This document shows, one piece after another, positions 51,026 through 64,000 of a stretch of DNA of 64,000 nucleotides (the first letter of the stretch is position 1; every line of letters begins with the position of its first letter). A program made the position numbers and the translations under genes. Location: NCBI GenBank assembly GCA_014773175.1, contig VXCM01000987.1:1-64000 (forward strand), read 5' to 3'. The notes under the pieces were generated by a model that saw nothing but the letters and a program-made list of their open reading frames with translations, did not search any database and was not told where the DNA came from. Source of the stretch: Lucifuga dentata. Its lineage: Eukaryota; Chordata; Actinopteri; Ophidiiformes; Bythitidae.

Positions 51026-54000
51026 GATCCTTTTGAAGTATTTCTTTACCGGCAGAGGATGCTCATAGCATTACAGCCACATCTGAAGAAGAGCCTGTCT
51101 CCATTCTTCATTATTCCAACCACCATTAGTTCAACCACCAGGGAGGTTCTGCTAATAAGTTCCCCAGGCTAAACTCAGCTGTTTTCAGCTTCATTCACTG
51201 CAATAGAGACACAACTAAAGATGCATTTTCAGATCAAGACATTTCCGTAGAATTCTTTACACGGGATTTGAATTGGATTTTGAATTGAGTATTTGTATTG
51301 TGAACTATAAAAAAACAAACTTGTGAAACAAAATTCTGAATGTTAACTCATGGAGTCTTTTTTTGTTCACTTCACTTACCACTTCACAGCAGTGAATAAG
51401 GATTAAGGAAATGTGCTCACTGTGGTCGTGCTTTTCACTGATCTTTTTTTCAGAGCTTAAACCTGAAATGGAAATGAGAGGCAATTATAGTAATTATTAA
51501 TATTGTCATTGTTATACAGTGGCCTTTCACTTAACACAATTTGGCCATTTAAAGCAGATTCATATTTTTGTTTCTGTCTGAAAGGGGGATTTGTCTTAGA
51601 TTTGACCTCAGAGTTGAGTGCTTTGTGTGTTCAGTTTACTGTTTTTTTTTTTCCTTTTTTTCAGCTGTATCAGGGTCTCACTGTCTAGGCACAGTCACCC
51701 AATCTGCTGGCTGACACACAAGAGGCCTTTATAGGCTTATGTGGCATTTCCGGGGAAATGCAGCTGTCACTAATGTAATTTACTTTAATTTACTTTCTGA
51801 TGAGAGAGAAATTGACATTTAGTACAGATTTCACTTAAATACAACAAATATAGTATTCTTTTCTGCTGGTTAATTGGACCTTACATTCCAAAAATTCCTC
51901 TAAATGTTTTGAAGAAATGAATGTACGTATTTTATTTATACAGAATAGAATCCAAATGATGCATTCATTGTACACATGGATAGAGATTTTCTCTGAAATA
52001 TTACATCAGTGATGTTTGACCACCACCATTAATTCTCCTCTCAAATCACCATCTTCATTTCTGCTCTGAAATCACAGCGAACATGTTTCCACTGGTATCC
52101 TTCTCAAGCTCTACTGCTTCACTTTTTTTCCATCCTTGGTGCACATCTGTAAGAGTGATGGTTGTTGACACATATTTGGACAAGGCTGTGCCTCTATCAG
52201 CGGAAGGTGTCCACATGCTTGTGAAGTTATCGCCTCCAACAGATCAAAGATAGTTGGGACATTAACTATGCATTGTTGAAAGCCGAGTTATTCAGCTGAA
52301 GTCAGCCAGCACAGCGTAGCATAGCTAGCCTTTTCTCCAGAGTAATGACTTCCTCTTGATTGAGTCCTCCCAGTGAAATTCAGCTGCTCTGGTGTGTCCT
52401 TTTGCTTGTGGAAAATATGAGGCCAAACTATGAGACATTAGATCTAAGCAAAGATCCAACCTTGCATCATCAGCTTTGGAATATTTGCAAAAAGAGTCTT
52501 TTTTTCCCCACCAATTTTCACTAAATTCTTCATACCAGATAATTCTGAATATAAAACTCATTACGTATTCCAGCAAACCTACTTAGATGCCAATGCTGTG
52601 TTTGTTTGACAAAACAAGGAGCGACAACAATAGGCCTAACTTTGAGGCAACATGCCCCAGACTGTGGAGATCTCAAAAACATTGTTTCACAGAAAGCTGC
52701 ACTGTGGTGAGCCTCAGGCTACTCTTTTGCTGCTATTTACTCAAAAGCCTAAGGCAAAAATGGTGGTCCACAGAGTTCAGCAGCTCTCCAAATCAATTGG
52801 AAGAAATATGTATCCCCTGTCTTCATCTGGTGATTATCTGCAGAGTTATGAACTCTTCAATTTGGAACTGTCAGGTTAGATGTGACTCATGCAGCCAGCT
52901 GATGAGGAACCAAGTTTAAAGAGATGGAAAGTACCGGTAAATAAGTGTATTTACTCAAGTACTATGCCATGAATATTTTTATTTCAAAAGATCTTTACGT
53001 CATTACACTTATCTGGCATCTACTCGCTACTTAGCAAATTAAGATTTATCCACTGAACATTCATTCCTTTTATCTTTTGTTCTTTCTGTCATTGTTTCTT
53101 TCATTCATTCTTTTCTTCCATTCTTAACTGCTGTCCTGCTTTTTATATTCCTTTCTTCACTTTCCTTTTTTTCTCCTTTTTTGTTTTTGTCTTATTTTTC
53201 CTTCCTCTTCTGATCAGAAAGCATGAAAACCCCCAAAACCTGAATGCACTTAATGTACTTTTTCATTGGATACCTGAATAGGATAACCTGCTAATACTCG
53301 TTTTCTTTTGACTAAATGTAATCAATACAGGACCTCCACTTGTAAAGGAGTTTTTCCCAGTATAATAATGCTGCTTTTACTCTAGTAAAACATTTGAGTA
53401 GTTCTTCCACCTCCACTGCTTTATGTGCATTAAAGGATTGGTGCTCCTTTAACAAATGTTTCTGTGTCTTGTGAAGACAATAGTGGAAATAGCTTTAGCA
53501 GGCTGCTCACTAAGGACTAGATTTTCACTCAAAGTTCATGCAGGATAAGTGTGGAGGAGAGGTACACCTCGTCACTTTTTGAAGGACTAAGTGTTCTGCT
53601 CTGAAATAGACCATAGGGAGACTCAAATGACTCAAAAGGCTATATCAGCGAGCACTTGTGGTCGGCGTTATTTATTTATTAATTTGAGGCCTGTCTACTG
53701 ACACATCTGAGTGGTCTAATTGCTGCGAATTGACACCGGTTACTGTCCATAATGGGAGCTTGGGAGTCTTTCCTAACCGCAGTTCATTCAGCCGCCCCTC
53801 GCTGCAACTTAACTGCCCTTAAAATGTCTGATTGCAACGCGGGAGCTGTGGGGCGAGACAGGATTATCAGTCTTTGTTGTGTGAGTGTGTCTATTATCCT
53901 GACCTCTATTCACAGTGGGCCCTTAGGAGTGTCGCTTCCAGCCACACAGCAAACTACCCCATCCCCGACAAACAACAAGTGAACCAGAGATCTCCCTCTG

Positions 54001-54360
54001 TCCCAAAGCACCAGACACTTGCAGCTCCAACACTGGGCCAAGCACTGCAGGTAAGCCTATCAAATCCCTATTGATTTAATAAAGATAAATTGGAGGCACT
54101 TCCTGTCAATGTTATTGCAGCGGATGCGATGGATTGTTCGTGTTTACCAGTGATATTGTCACTAGCATGTTGGGTGACTGCTCTAAGTTGTGTGAGTTCA
54201 TAACTGGCAACAAGCTGCTTGCAGGATCTTTAATAGGGATATAAATGCAGCTAAGACCTTTGGATCGCTCACACTTTACAGTCTGTTAAATGCAGCGGCG
54301 GTGAACTGACTGTGTTCACTCTGTAGTCATGTGGCGGTGTGTGCATTACATTCATGCTTC

Positions 54361-54410
<50 letters not shown>
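54361..54410. repeat. (GT)n microsatellite
   Basis: About 24 GT units. Confidence 0.95.
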
Positions 54411-54413
<3 letters not shown>

Positions 54414-57400
54414 TTTGGTAGAGAGAAGGCACTTTCTTATCAGAATAGTTCTGGCATATCTGTCTGTCAGTCGATCTGTCTAATCTATCTATCTTTTATC
54501 TAAAGTAACCTGTGACATCTGGCCGATTAAGAACATTAAATTAGGGAATCCAAAACAAAAAAGTTTGATAACTTAATGTATTTTCTTGGGGAAAATGTGA
54601 TCCAGAATGATAGTCCTCGGACAGCTTTTCTCAGTTTCAGCTTACATTTCATCAGTTTGTGTATTGTGCTAATAACTTAAATGAAGGCTCAATTTTAAAT
54701 GAATTGCTCTTCAAACAGAGATACATGTACAAAATGCATCCACATGTTTTGACAAAACTCACTAAGTTGAAAATAAACCTAAATAATATACAGCAAAGTG
54801 AACAAATTAGAATATATAAAATATTTTTGAATAAGTGATAAAAATAAATATTTGTGCCAGTTAAATTGTTATTATAAAGTCACTGTTAAAATGTGTTTTA
54901 ACTACCAAATACCCAGATTTATTTTGATGCTCCAGGACATGTTTATATTGATAAAAATGTTGATAGAGTGCCTCATTTGAACTGAAAATATATCTATGAA
55001 TACCTTAAAACAAAAAATGAAAATTAATCTTTATAATTTTGTAGTTGATTGTGGACAGTCTTGTATTAAGATAAAGTTACTGTGCTTTCTGTTAAAATTA
55101 TGAAATTATGTTGCTGTGCACAATTTTTTTTTTTCCTTTTTTTTGACGAGCGTATAGTGATGAACAATGCCAGAGGACAAAAGTAAAGATCCTCCCAGCG
55201 GTTTGTGGATTGAGCTCTGGCAGGATACAACACAGCCACAGTGAGCTTTGAAATCCAGCTCCATAAATACATACCCATTAAAGCAGAACTGATTAATTCA
55301 TCATGTTTATTTTCATAGCGGATGTCATGTAGCCTATATATAAACTCCCTGGAATCATAAAGATGTCAAGTCGCCAAGAGTTTTGAGGTCTGGAAGTATG
55401 CCACGAAAGCATGTTTTCAGTATTTAATTTGACCTAAAACCTAAATAAGCACATGATGAATGAAGGATGAAGAGAGACAATTGATTTTTTTCCCTCCTTT
55501 TTTGTTTAGTATTCACATAGTCGATTGAAATGTCTTTGCTCCCAAAGCAGGTTGAAAAGAGGAAAGGGCACTGGAGTTAACATCATCATTCATTAAGCCT
55601 TTATAAAACTAAATATGATAGTGCATTGGTTTCTCTCAGCTTTTCATTAAAAAAAAAAAAAAAAAAANAAAAAAAAAAAAAAAAAACAGTGAGCACATTC
55701 TTCTCCATCTGTCTTAAGAACTTTCAACCACAGCAAATGTGAATTCAATTTATTTCTGCGTGCCCTGATTCACCGTAAATTGCTCAATGGTTTGAGACTC
55801 ACCCCTAACAGCACCATTAGAGATTTCTTCAGAAATAATTTCCAGTGAGGGGCCATTAGACATGTTGTGTGCTTTCCAACAATTTCTGCTAAAGAGCATT
55901 TAAAATGAGGTCATTCTAAAAGGTACTGCTTTGGGCAAGAAGCAATTTAAAACAAAATATTAATTGCTCAACTAAGTAGAGGCAAATCAATTCAGCAAAT
56001 TCACTAAATAAAAAGACCAAAACTAGCAAACGATTTAGTTCAAAAAGGAGCATTTGTAGGGTGCTTTAATTTCTACCTCATGAATATGGTGTATTGCTCA
56101 ATTAGTCAAGTAACCAGTTAGTTGACTGACATTAAATTAATCAACAGTAATTTTAATAATCGGTTAATAATTTCAATTATGTATTTAAAAAAAGGAAAGC
56201 AATCTTATTTTTTTCACAAATAAACTTGAAAAATTGTATTTCTGAACTTTTAATGGGCATTTGCTGTTATCGTTTGACATTTTATAGGCTAAATGATTAA
56301 GGAAATATTTAAAAAATAATCTATAGAGTAATCTCTAATTAAAATACTGACTAATTGCAACCCAATATGCTGCATCTGTTCCAGACAAGTATTGATTAGA
56401 AAATGAGACGTGGCAGCCACTGGTTACAGGAAATAACCCGTGACATGGATGTGCTAAATAAGCTAAAAGTCATTGCACTGTCAGACAGAGCTGGTTTGTA
56501 GACTGAGGGGCCTCACTTATCCTGCCTCAGCCCACTACATCAGATGGGGGCGATTGCTGTCTTGAAATCAATGAAACCACAAACCTCTCTGATAATATCC
56601 CCACTTGGGGTGCAGTGGAGGATCCGGTCAGGGCACGATTTAACATCTATCTGAGTCTATACATTTGTAGCCTCAGTTGGAGGTGAATCCTACTGTTGTG
56701 ATACCTAAATTTATATGTTTGCCTAAACATATAAGTTAACAGAAATATTCCCTATAGATTCCTAATGTTTGAGGCAGAGACATTTTATGGTACAGTCAGT
56801 GATTTATTGACACAGTCATTAATACTCCTGGGATTAGTTTGCAGCAAATGAAAAGGTTTCACATGTTTGTCTTTTTTGGCATTTAGTGCTTAGAGGAAAC
56901 ACACAGAAACACTTGTACATGATGACACTTCTGTTCTTTGGCATTGTGAGATCATGCCCCAGGAGAAACATCCAGAAATCTCTAAATGGACCGATTCAGC
57001 AATATGAAATCTCTCAAGCCCTCCGATCAGTCATTCCTTTCTGGTGCATTATTCCCCAAACAATAAAAAGGCAATATCAGATTAATCTATAGTCTTTTCT
57101 TAGCTGGGATTTATCCATGTGGGGTAAGTAACGTCTCCTTGTCTGAAGTCTCCAAGCACTAAGAAGGATTTGGTTGACAGCCCAGTGGGCCCACAGATGT
57201 CTTCACTTTTTGAGGTCACTGTTGGACAACAAAGTTATAAAGCCTCCGCCTGCATTGATTTCTCTCCATCCCAACGTGAATGTCAGAGATTAGTGGGTGC
57301 AGCCCTCCTCCATGACCTCTAGGAGCTAAAGAGATACTGCTCTGCCATCTTGTGACACGTCAAACAATGCACGGGCAAGACTGTCATTTCAATGCCATGC

Positions 57401-60400
57401 TGTGCTGCTGGATGGCCCCTTTGTTAAATGCTTTAGAATGGTGGCTTGCATGCAATTTCAGCCAGTATGTGCCATCATGGGTCTTATCTGCCACCATGAA
57501 GATATGTTGTAGTGTTGCTTCTTAGTACTTATTTTGGTACATCACAGATTTAATATTAGAAGACAATTAGGAGACACTTTTGCACTATTAGATATTGGGA
57601 ATTTATTTTAACCTAACAATTTTATAATTGTATTAATAGTTTTATAAACCTAGATTTTCTATTTGACACAACATTTCATTATTCTGATCCAGTTTAATGT
57701 AAATGCTACACTGGCAAAACATGTCTTAAATATGAAATCTAACATGACTATAGCACAAAAAATCATTAATTTGGGGATACATTTTAGGTATAATTGCTAT
57801 TTGATAAAGTCCACAGTTGAGAGTAGTGATTAACTGTAGGACCTTCAAACAAATTCCATCACGCATTATCATCACGCTGGATCTGAGGTTCCAGCATGTA
57901 TCTTGTTTAGACTGACAAGCCAGTGGTGGAAATAGTGAAGTGGTGTCAAAATGTCAAGCAGACCATCTTTCTGAACCACTGGAACAGCAACAAAATGTCT
58001 GTATTGAGTCTCTCCAAGGTCTCACTATTCCCAGGCCCAAACTTCAGAACTCAATACAACCAGAAAGCTGCCATAAAAACCTCAGTCAGATATCAGACAT
58101 TCCCATTTCTACTAGGCTGTCAGGTCTTCTCCTCATTCTAGCATTGTGTGATGTATAAATCGTTCCCCTAAGGAAGTGGAGTTCCTCAAACACCACAGAT
58201 TCCATCTACTGTGTTAGAGATGTCAGGGAAGATACCAAAAGGCACATTTCACAGTATTTCAACATGCATTGAAGTAGGTATTGGCATGGTTAAAGCATTT
58301 TCTCAGAAAAATAGAAATTATCCGTTCTGTTGAATATCAACAGCGATAGTGAAACTCCTGAAAGCAAAAAACATGAAACCTCTAAAGCCCGAAGTATATA
58401 TCTGTGGAAATTCACCTTCTGAATACAAACCCTCCAAGTTTCTGAAGTCATACAGTTGACTTTGGGTAAAGGACTGTAAATATATTTTGGCATCTCAGAC
58501 CACACAGTTCTTGATTTTAATGGTGTTGTTATACTATTTCATGCCATTATTTTTACTATGAAATGCTTCAGGTTATTTGGCCATGTGCATATATGGCCCA
58601 AAGTCATACTCTGAGGCATTCTTGGCAGGTGGGGAGGGATTTTTTTCTGCTTTTGTCATTAGGTTTGCATCAGCATGTGTAAGCAAATTTATTTTCAAGT
58701 TTTATGACAAAGTCAAATATTTAATGCCCATCAATAAATTGAAAAATATGAAAAAATACAAAAACAGAGGCAAAAACAAAGTAGAGATGACGTCTGCTTT
58801 GCTTGTCCATTTAATATAGTCAGTTTTAAATCATTATTTTAAGTGCATATGGATATCTCAATTTAGAATTTGAACTTTACCAATAAAATTCCAACAATAA
58901 ATATTATTTACAGATACTTTTATACTCAGTATGCATCTGATGACTTGATCTCTCTAAATATCTACATACGAATAAAGAAATTAATACTCTGTTTTGGTCC
59001 AAAAAGCCATTGACTTGAAAAAAAAAAAAAAAAAANAAAAAAAAAAAAAAAAATCATTACCTGTCATCCTGTAAAGTGTATAAAGACATGAATATAAAAT
59101 GCCCTTCAAAAGATACCCGAGTTAGATTTGCTTTCATATCACTTCCATATATTAAAAGCATGGAAAACATTGCAGACATTTGTTGATTAATATCACAGCC
59201 TCGACCTTCCATAAGGCATGTGTTTTCTAAAGGAGTTATACACCATTTTTGCAAAATAGTTTGTGCACAGCATTAAATATTAGTATGTTGTAAAGAATAA
59301 TTGGCAAACCCATGACTTATGTTGACAAAGAGAACAGATCCTCCACTTTTCAGCCCTCAGACATTATTCAATTTTTGTTTTAGAAAAATGGGTTTGTAGC
59401 ACTTTAAAAATATCTTCACAAGTACTTCCTCTGTGCTTGGTTGCTAATCAAAAAATGCATCATTCATAACACTGCATAAAACAAGGCAGCAAAGGTGTGA
59501 AGCATGGCCCTCCGGGTCATCAATAACTAGAAATTAATGATTTTAAAAACTCCAATTAGAACATCTGTCTTGAATTATTCACTAAGCATAAAACTCTCTA
59601 TGTCTACATGTGCACATTACTCTGATTATTTGTCTGTATTCTGATTAAGGTAATCTGAGTATGTATGAGTAATGAGAGTATGAGGAAAGTCACGCATGTG
59701 GCGGTGGCTTGTTGCACTATAGGCATAAAACCTTACATCTACTTTTATCACATGNTTCAGGGGAAACTTCTACATGAAAAGGTATACATTTCTTAAGGTA
59801 TTTAAAATATATATAGAGCAGAAATATTCCCTAAATTGTTTTTGTTTTGAGGACAAATCTTAAAATATCTGATAAATTGGAACAAAACAAGCATGTCTCA
59901 GCTTTGATTCAAGTTCTTGACATTTAGTAAAGAGAAGTTTTATCAGTCACAGCTTGCAAAGCAGCAGCTGTGGCTGCTTGCTGTGGGCTGAAGGTAAACT
60001 TGCTTGGCTCATCTAGTTGTCATATAAGTGTCATATTCCTTCCCTGTAAAAGAGATTGTGAATCACGCTGGCACGGAACTGTATTTGTAAATTAGTCTGT
60101 ACTGATTACAATTGTGGTAATGGAATCCAGCTTAACTGTTTTGACTGATTCATACATAACCTGACATCTCTAAGTTCAAACAATGTGTCACTCTTACCCT
60201 CTTGTGCTTTGTTTGACTGAAACCCTGTTGGAGAATTCTGAAGAAAGAGAAGCTTTAGGGTGTGCTTCACCTACAGTAGATACTCACAGCAAGGTAATAC
60301 AGGCTTTTCACTATAGCCACGCTCTTGACTGGCAAAAAGCATGATATGTGATGGGTCATGTTTATTGTGGAGGTGTCAGCTGGTCCATAGAGCCAGAGTG

Positions 60401-63400
60401 GACTGGTATAATAACCGTATAATTCAAGTCGTCAGCTCCTTTCCATGTTGCAACACAGAGAAGAAGCTGTCCGTCAAGTCCTGCAGTGTGTCTTTTAAAT
60501 GGCCCTTTTCAACTGGTACTAGCCACTCAAGCACTTGCATTCCAGTTTCATGCATGGTGCTTTCATTACATTACAATTTTAAGAGCACTTTGAGGGCTGT
60601 TTAAGTAGTGTTTAGAAGGAGACTATTCGTATTACTCTTAACTGGGTGGAACAGGCGTTCAGGACCTGAGTAATACTACCAATGATATGGCTTTGCCTCA
60701 ATAAGGCTATAATAATGTGCCTGGCAGTTAGGAGTTAATGATGAGTATGAGGAGGAATGGCATTATCTGCTTAGTGTTCATCTCCAAGAGTGTTGCCCCA
60801 TAATGTGATACCTGGGCCCAAGGCAAAATCTGTGTTGGTGCCTCGATAGGACCCCTGCTGTGTGTTCCACAGAGATAGCAAACCACCAAAGTAGCCATGA
60901 CCAAAATGCTGATAATGGAATCAGTGACATTTGATGTGTTAGTTTAATCCCCCCCACTTTGAGACTCCCTCACTTTATTTATCAGTTCATTTTGTGGATT
61001 TGCTCCACACTGGCAGAGAGGGGTTTGGAATTCTGGTTGCAGGAGGATATTTGGTTGATTGATATGTTATTTATAACAAAACATGTCCACATTCAATGTT
61101 TATAACTTTCCTGACCTCAGGGAAGAAGGGAGGAACATTTGAAATATAGGTTTGGTATTTCCCTTCAAGAAGGACTTGACCAAATGAAGAAAATATTTTT
61201 ATATCAGCACTTTACTTTACCAGGCTCTCAAAAGTCTCATGATCCCAGCAGTTAGAGAGTTGTCAGGATTTCATGTGAATTTTAGGATGGCGCATGGTTG
61301 TATTCTAATTTCAGGAGCTTTAGGGATCTCAAATTGGATTCTGTATAATTGAGGATATATTTCAAAGGTAGTACTTAGCTTGTTTTAAAATATAGTAAAC
61401 AAGTATTAATATGTAAGTCTTAGAAATCTCCCTGTATGCATATTGGGTGATCAGGGTGGGGATGAGAAGCTTGGCCTTAGACAAAGGAATATTTGTTCAC
61501 CTTAACTGAGACCAGTTAACAGCAGCTGGCCACCATTGTGAGCAGCTAAGTTGTGTCTGGTTGCCATCATTTGTTTTTTAGTAAAGATAAGAAGTACAAA
61601 ATGTTCTGACATCCTTTAAGCTTTTATTTTTGCTGCAAGTCATCTGCTTGCATAAAGAGTTCAAATAAAAGAGATTGCTGTATTTCAGTCATTTTAATGA
61701 GACACAACTCCTAGCCATATTGTAGTTTATAGTAGTGCCGCTAATCAGACAAACTAATTATATTAAAAATTGTACAAGTGTTTTGCAGCATAATCCTACA
61801 CTAATGAGAAGAGCCGACACAAAGATATGGAAGATGCAAAATATGAAAAATCAATGAATAAGCTGTATGCAAGAACCCAGATATCATAGGCTGCTACTGA
61901 ACATGGCGTATGGGCTTGATATTTGAGCTGCATAAGATTGCTATGCAAGGACAAGCTTCCTCAGTTGAATCGACTTCAGAGCAGCCTGTTTTCAGATGCT
62001 GCTCCAAGTTCTACTACATGCCACGATTAATTCAGCCATAATGTATGTTAATATATGTTAATCTGTGTCACTGATATGCTAATGAATACCTAACTCCCAC
62101 AATCCAACTTGTCAGTGGTAGCAATACACATTCATTGAAAGGGGTGCCATATTGAAATTCAGAGGGAGGATTGTACAGTAGGTCTGTGCCACATTGTGAG
62201 GGTCTGAGTCAAAGGCAAATATGAAACATAAAGTACTTCTCTATAATACTGACTAGCAGTTCTACAAAATTCTAAAATGGAATCATATCCAGCCAGTACT
62301 ATGGCGGATTATGTTAATCTAAATTTGGTAAAACAAGGCCAAATTCATGCAGAATAAATATTTGTGTTGTTCTTTGTGTCTTCCCCAAATTTTTAAGGAT
62401 ACAAAGAAAAAGGCCTGAATTAATTTTTTTATGTGTAATACTGATATTTCCAATGTCAGACAGAAATTCATGTTTATTTCAGAGCATCTAAAAATACTTT
62501 TTAACATGCAGGAAATGAGTTATAACAAAACTTGTCACAAGATTTTGGAAAGAAAAATACAGAGTGCATGTAATATCGCATTTGAAACCAACCCAAGTTG
62601 TTTACTAGATGCAGAAGAAGCCATGTGATCATTTTATTAACAGTAGATGGCACCAAGTCATCATGATGCAAAGAATGAGATTTGACTTGTGTTGTTTTGA
62701 GTGCAAGCTACACGTGTATGATGCGCTTTTGACGGAATAGAGAAGAAAAGATTCATGCCAATCTGATTCTGATTGCTCAGACCTCGTTTTTAACATTTAG
62801 AAATGAAGTCATGAAATACAGGGAATCCTCTAACTGAATGCTGCAACTGTAGATGTGCACTTTAGTTCATAGAAAATCTGTAATCAGATCAGTGTGACTC
62901 AGGATGGGGGCAACAGTGTTGATTCCAGAGATTGAACAGACTAAACCCTGTTACTGTTTCTGTGGCAGATAGTCATTAGAAGGTTTTCAGAATGGTTACA
63001 CCTTCACCAAAATAAATGTGTTGCAGAACTAACTGAAACAAACAGAAATAAAGTGAGGGTTAGTGGCTGCTGTACCAATAATCTTCTTTAAACTTTGACC
63101 CCAAGACTTCTTGGCTGCTGTTGCTTGCTGCACTTAAAGAAACAGGAAAGTGCTACTGCTCATTTTTCCTTAGTTGTGATACCTATTAAAAGTAAAAAAT
63201 AATATATAATAAAATAGAAAAAGAACAGCTTGAGACATCCGTCCACTGATTATTTGCTGTCGCTCACTTCACCTTATACGGTGAAGTTATCTTGTCAGAA
63301 TGAGGACACCTGCGTCCATGTAAAAAGTGACTTTGGAATTAATTTGTATTTTCAGGCCAATAGTCCAGTGAATATTTCATGACTCTATTCCACTCTATTT

Positions 63401-64000
63401 GTCTTGGTTTGTGACAATCAAGCCATTGGAAAACAGTTATCAATTATTCACATTTGCTCAACAGGCTCATCAGAGTTTGTCAGCATGGTGAAATGACAAT
63501 ACACACAGTAATACAGGAGAAAAAATGTTCAACATTTTTGTTTTCATAATTAACTTTTCGAAGACAACATGAATATGTTTGAATTAATGAGGACAAGAAA
63601 CAAGATGTTTGATTATGATGTTGTTGGGTCATGGGCAGGTAATGAGCAGGGAAAGGTAAGAATGATAAAGAGGGAGAAGTTTGCAAATGTGGCAGTATCA
63701 GTGTCTGGACTGTTAAAATAATGGCTACACTGTGAAGATCCCCTTTTCATCTTTAATATTTCCTTTTCAGTAGTTGCATATGATTGACTCAGTTGAACAT
63801 CGTCAGATTTTACAGGTTTTAAGTTGTTTTTTTTTTAACAGCTTCAAACATTGTTTCACTGATAGCTCGTAGATTTCATAGTAATAAGGACACAGTGACT
63901 GAAAGTAATGACATTTCCACACTAAAATTACTACACCTGTATATCAAGCAATTTTATATTCTTTCATTTCTCATCAGCTATTTTTTTTATTTATTTATTT

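Larger units (their letters stand above)
39673..64000. other. Gene-poor region upstream of adgrl4
   Basis: No exon chain or recognisable protein was found over 24 kb. It contains the features listed separately, microsatellites (41404-41430, 49902-49926, 50981-51006, 54361-54410) and N-marked poly-A/T runs (42342, 43718, 47789, 55668, 59036). Much of 48.3-49.2, 53.7-54.1, 56.4-57.5 and 59.9-62.2 kb is unique, repeat-free sequence. In mammals a gene desert separates ADGRL4 from ADGRL2, so regulatory elements are plausible but unproven. Confidence 0.55.

Noticed and set aside
52587..52919. 110-residue plus-strand frame
   Set aside because: Overlapped by another frame of similar length, no motif, no neighbours in frame with splice signals.

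Overview
The window is nuclear DNA from a ray-finned (most likely percomorph teleost) fish. The evidence is intron-split genes with canonical splice sites, very frequent CA/GT, GA, TATAA and ATCC microsatellites, teleost-type SINE and Tc1-like elements, and a phosvitin-less vitellogenin. It is a draft assembly: 21 single N characters, nearly all inside homopolymers or microsatellites, mark contig joins.

Two complete protein-coding genes were reconstructed, both on the minus strand. (1) Vitellogenin type C (vtg3/vtgC), 23368 down to 11425: 26 exons whose lengths sum to 3720 nt, an unbroken frame of 1239 codons plus stop. It has a signal peptide and the lipovitellin region but no polyserine phosvitin and no von Willebrand-type C-terminus. 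(2) The adhesion GPCR ADGRL4/ELTD1, 39672 down to 26073: 16 exons summing to 2244 nt, 747 codons plus stop. It has a signal peptide, three EGF modules, a GAIN/GPS region and seven transmembrane segments. The 3' end of adgrl4 lies 2.7 kb upstream of the vtgC start. The receptor gene is expected to be endothelial and vtgC hepatic and oestrogen driven. There is no sign of a shared transcript. Their adjacency recalls the ELTD1-vitellogenin neighbourhood of egg-laying vertebrates.

Layout: 1-11.4 kb is intergenic, with microsatellites, a decayed tRNA-type SINE (6781-6916) and a perfect 54-bp-arm inverted repeat (9306-9421). 11.4-23.4 kb is vtgC; its 2.7-kb intron 8 collects three repeats. 23.4-26.1 kb is the spacer and vtgC promoter, with a TATA box 38 bp from the ATG and ERE-like sites. 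26.1-39.7 kb is adgrl4, with ETS-like sites upstream. 39.7-64 kb has no convincing gene. It holds paired palindromes (43995-44140), a TA-flanked Tc1-like relic (45757-46590), a GACCC-rich repeat candidate (50100-50580), several microsatellites and long unique AT-rich sequence that could contain conserved regulatory elements.

No novel enzymatic, defence or mobile system was found. The observations most worth following are the perfect hairpin, the palindrome pair, a dispersed repeat shared by introns of both genes, a skippable EGF exon with a weak donor next to a CA tract, a vtgC acceptor whose pyrimidine tract is a TC microsatellite, and two contig-end duplications across N gaps.
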